From Fidelibacterota bacterium (lineage in GTDB: Bacteria > Fidelibacterota > Marinisomatia > SCGC-AAA003-L08 > D37C17): 6,822 nt of DNA. The stretch covers positions 1 through 6,822 of the forward strand of contig JABHHG010000002.1 in assembly GCA_018671635.1 (NCBI GenBank), read 5' to 3'. Below, one piece after another: positions 5,532-6,822 of the stretch (position 1 is its first letter; every line of letters begins with the position of its first letter). Below the pieces are notes generated by a model. That model was given only the letters and a program-made list of their open reading frames with translations. It searched no databases and was not told the origin of the DNA. The position numbers and the translations under genes were made by a program.

Positions 5532-6822
5532 ATGAATCAATCTAAAGGTATGCAGGAGGCATTGCAACAATTACCATCTGTAGATGACGTACTCCAACGG
5601 TTTGAAGGAAAACTTAAAGGAGCTCCTCACAAATTAATAATTAAAACAATTCGATCCATTATTCAATTACAGAGAGAACACATCCTTTCTGGAGAAAAAT
5701 TAATAGATATACAAAATTCCGTATATGTTGCCGCTGAAAAAGAATTAACCCAACTCTGTGAGTCAAACATAAAACCTGTGATAAATGGCACGGGGATTGT
5801 CCTTCATACTGGTTTGGGTCGTTCACCCATTTCAAAAGAAATTTTGCACCAAGCTGTAGAATCCATATACCCTTATACAAATATAGAATTACAAATTAAT
5901 TCGGGAAAGCGTGGTGAACGTAATCATCATGTTGAAGAATTGTTGAATTCACTCACATCATCAGAATCTTCGTTGATTGTAAATAATAATGCGGCGGCAG
6001 TATTGCTCATGTTAAATGCAGTTGCTGAGGGAAAAGATGTCATCATCAGTCGTGGGCAACAAGTGGAAATCGGTGGTTCATTTAGAATCCCTGATGTAAT
6101 CGAAAAATCAGGTTGTAATATGGTTGAGGTGGGTACCACTAATAAGACTCATTTAAAAGATTATGAATCGGCGATTCACAAAAATACAGGTGCAATACTG
6201 GTGGCACATACCAGTAATTATAAAGTTATTGGCTTTACTCAAGATGTAGAATTATCCGAATTAGCTACCCTTGCAAAGCGTAAGCAAATTCCACTATTGG
6301 TTGATTTGGGAAGCGGTGCCATTGCAGATCTCTCTAATTCTGATATGCCATCAGAGCCCACAGTTTCCGCTTATATAAAAGCTGGGGTTCATGCGGTTTC
6401 ATTTAGTGGAGACAAACTCTTAGGTGGTCCTCAAGCTGGTATAATTTGTGGCAAGAAAAACCTAATCAAAAAAATGCACCAGAATGCACTCTATCGTGCT
6501 CTACGTTGTGACAAACTTATATTTTCTGTATTAGAAAAAGTATTGAGAACATATTCCTCATCAAAGGAAATTAATAAGAATAATTTAACGGTCCATTTAC
6601 TTTCAAGAGATAGAATTGAGTTAGAAAAAATGGGGGAATCCATTTTATCTGGTGTGAAGAAATCATATATTAATACGCACAAAATCGAATTAGTTGAATC
6701 TAAAGTTGAAGCAGGTAGTGGATCATTGCCCACTGAAAAAATCCCCAGTATGGCCATTACCTTTTCATCAACAATATCAAAGCCAGTTGAATTATCATCA
6801 TTATTTAGAAAGGCATCCTTTC
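5532..6822 (+). CDS. selA: L-seryl-tRNA(Sec) selenium transferase SelA, 3' truncated by window end
   Basis: SelA is a PLP enzyme that converts seryl-tRNA(Sec) to selenocysteinyl-tRNA(Sec) using selenophosphate. The frame is open from ATG 5532 to the window edge (430 codons). E. coli SelA has about 463 residues, so about 30-35 C-terminal residues are missing. The N-terminal tRNA-binding SelA domain is present (LPSVDDVL, 14-21), which argues against SelA-like enzymes lacking it. Further signatures are KPVINGTGIVLHTGLGRSPI (81-100), IVNNNAAAVLLML (149-161), SRGQQVEIGGSFRIPDV (173-189), EVGTTNKTH (199-207), HTSNY (226-230), VDLGSG (257-262) and SFSGDKLLGGPQAGII (290-305). Lys295 is the PLP-binding lysine. 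RALRCDK (322-328) and GSGSLP (395-400) also fit. All expected motifs appear intact. The gene follows the 92-residue gene by 3 nt, probably in one transcript with the HD-GYP gene. selB commonly lies next to selA, so it may follow beyond the window. Confidence 0.96.
   Translation, partial: MNQSKGMQEALQQLPSVDDVLQRFEGKLKGAPHKLIIKTIRSIIQLQREHILSGEKLIDIQNSVYVAAEKELTQLCESNIKPVINGTGIVLHTGLGRSPISKEILHQAVESIYPYTNIELQINSGKRGERNHHVEELLNSLTSSESSLIVNNNAAAVLLMLNAVAEGKDVIISRGQQVEIGGSFRIPDVIEKSGCNMVEVGTTNKTHLKDYESAIHKNTGAILVAHTSNYKVIGFTQDVELSELATLAKRKQIPLLVDLGSGAIADLSNSDMPSEPTVSAYIKAGVHAVSFSGDKLLGGPQAGIICGKKNLIKKMHQNALYRALRCDKLIFSVLEKVLRTYSSSKEINKNNLTVHLLSRDRIELEKMGESILSGVKKSYINTHKIELVESKVEAGSGSLPTEKIPSMAITFSSTISKPVELSSLFRKASF

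Noticed and set aside
5659..6757. Three minus-strand open frames inside selA
   Set aside because: The + strand frame is unmistakable SelA across the entire span, so these are shadows.

Overview
The window looks like a chromosomal segment of an AT-rich bacterium (about 60-65% A+T by eye) using the standard code. It opens with the conserved ribosomal and tRNA-maturation cluster rpsP-khpA-rimM-trmD-rplS. The first gene encodes ribosomal protein S16 with a long Ala/Glu/Val-rich C-terminal tail and a post-core segment like that of Bacteroidetes-type S16. This points to the Fibrobacteres-Chlorobi-Bacteroidetes (FCB) superphylum; a marine group such as Marinimicrobia (SAR406) would fit. The lineage is an inference from gene style only.

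Region 1 (1-2369) is a very tight operon. The 3' part of rpsP is followed by khpA (KH-domain RNA-binding protein), rimM (30S maturation factor), trmD (tRNA m1G37 methyltransferase) and rplS (L19). The last four genes overlap by 8, 4 and 8 nt, so translational coupling is likely. A strong intrinsic terminator at 2392-2424 closes the operon.

Region 2 (2427-3575) is one 12-TM major facilitator superfamily transporter. Its start codon lies 2 nt after the terminator's T-run, an unusual arrangement that leaves it no normal leader.

Region 3 (3625-6822) holds three closely packed genes. The first encodes a GAF plus HD-GYP protein, a predicted cyclic-di-GMP phosphodiesterase with a large insertion inside the catalytic domain. 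The second encodes a 92-residue protein of unknown function whose start overlaps the phosphodiesterase stop (TAATG). The third is selA, L-seryl-tRNA(Sec) selenium transferase, which runs off the right edge after 430 residues. selA implies that the organism makes selenocysteine; selB, selC and selD are not in this window.

I see no CRISPR array, insertion sequence, tRNA/rRNA gene, prophage or toxin-antitoxin pair. All coding is on the + strand and the window is almost fully coding. The least explained parts are the 92-residue gene, the GAF/HD-GYP architecture, and the terminator joined to the transporter start.
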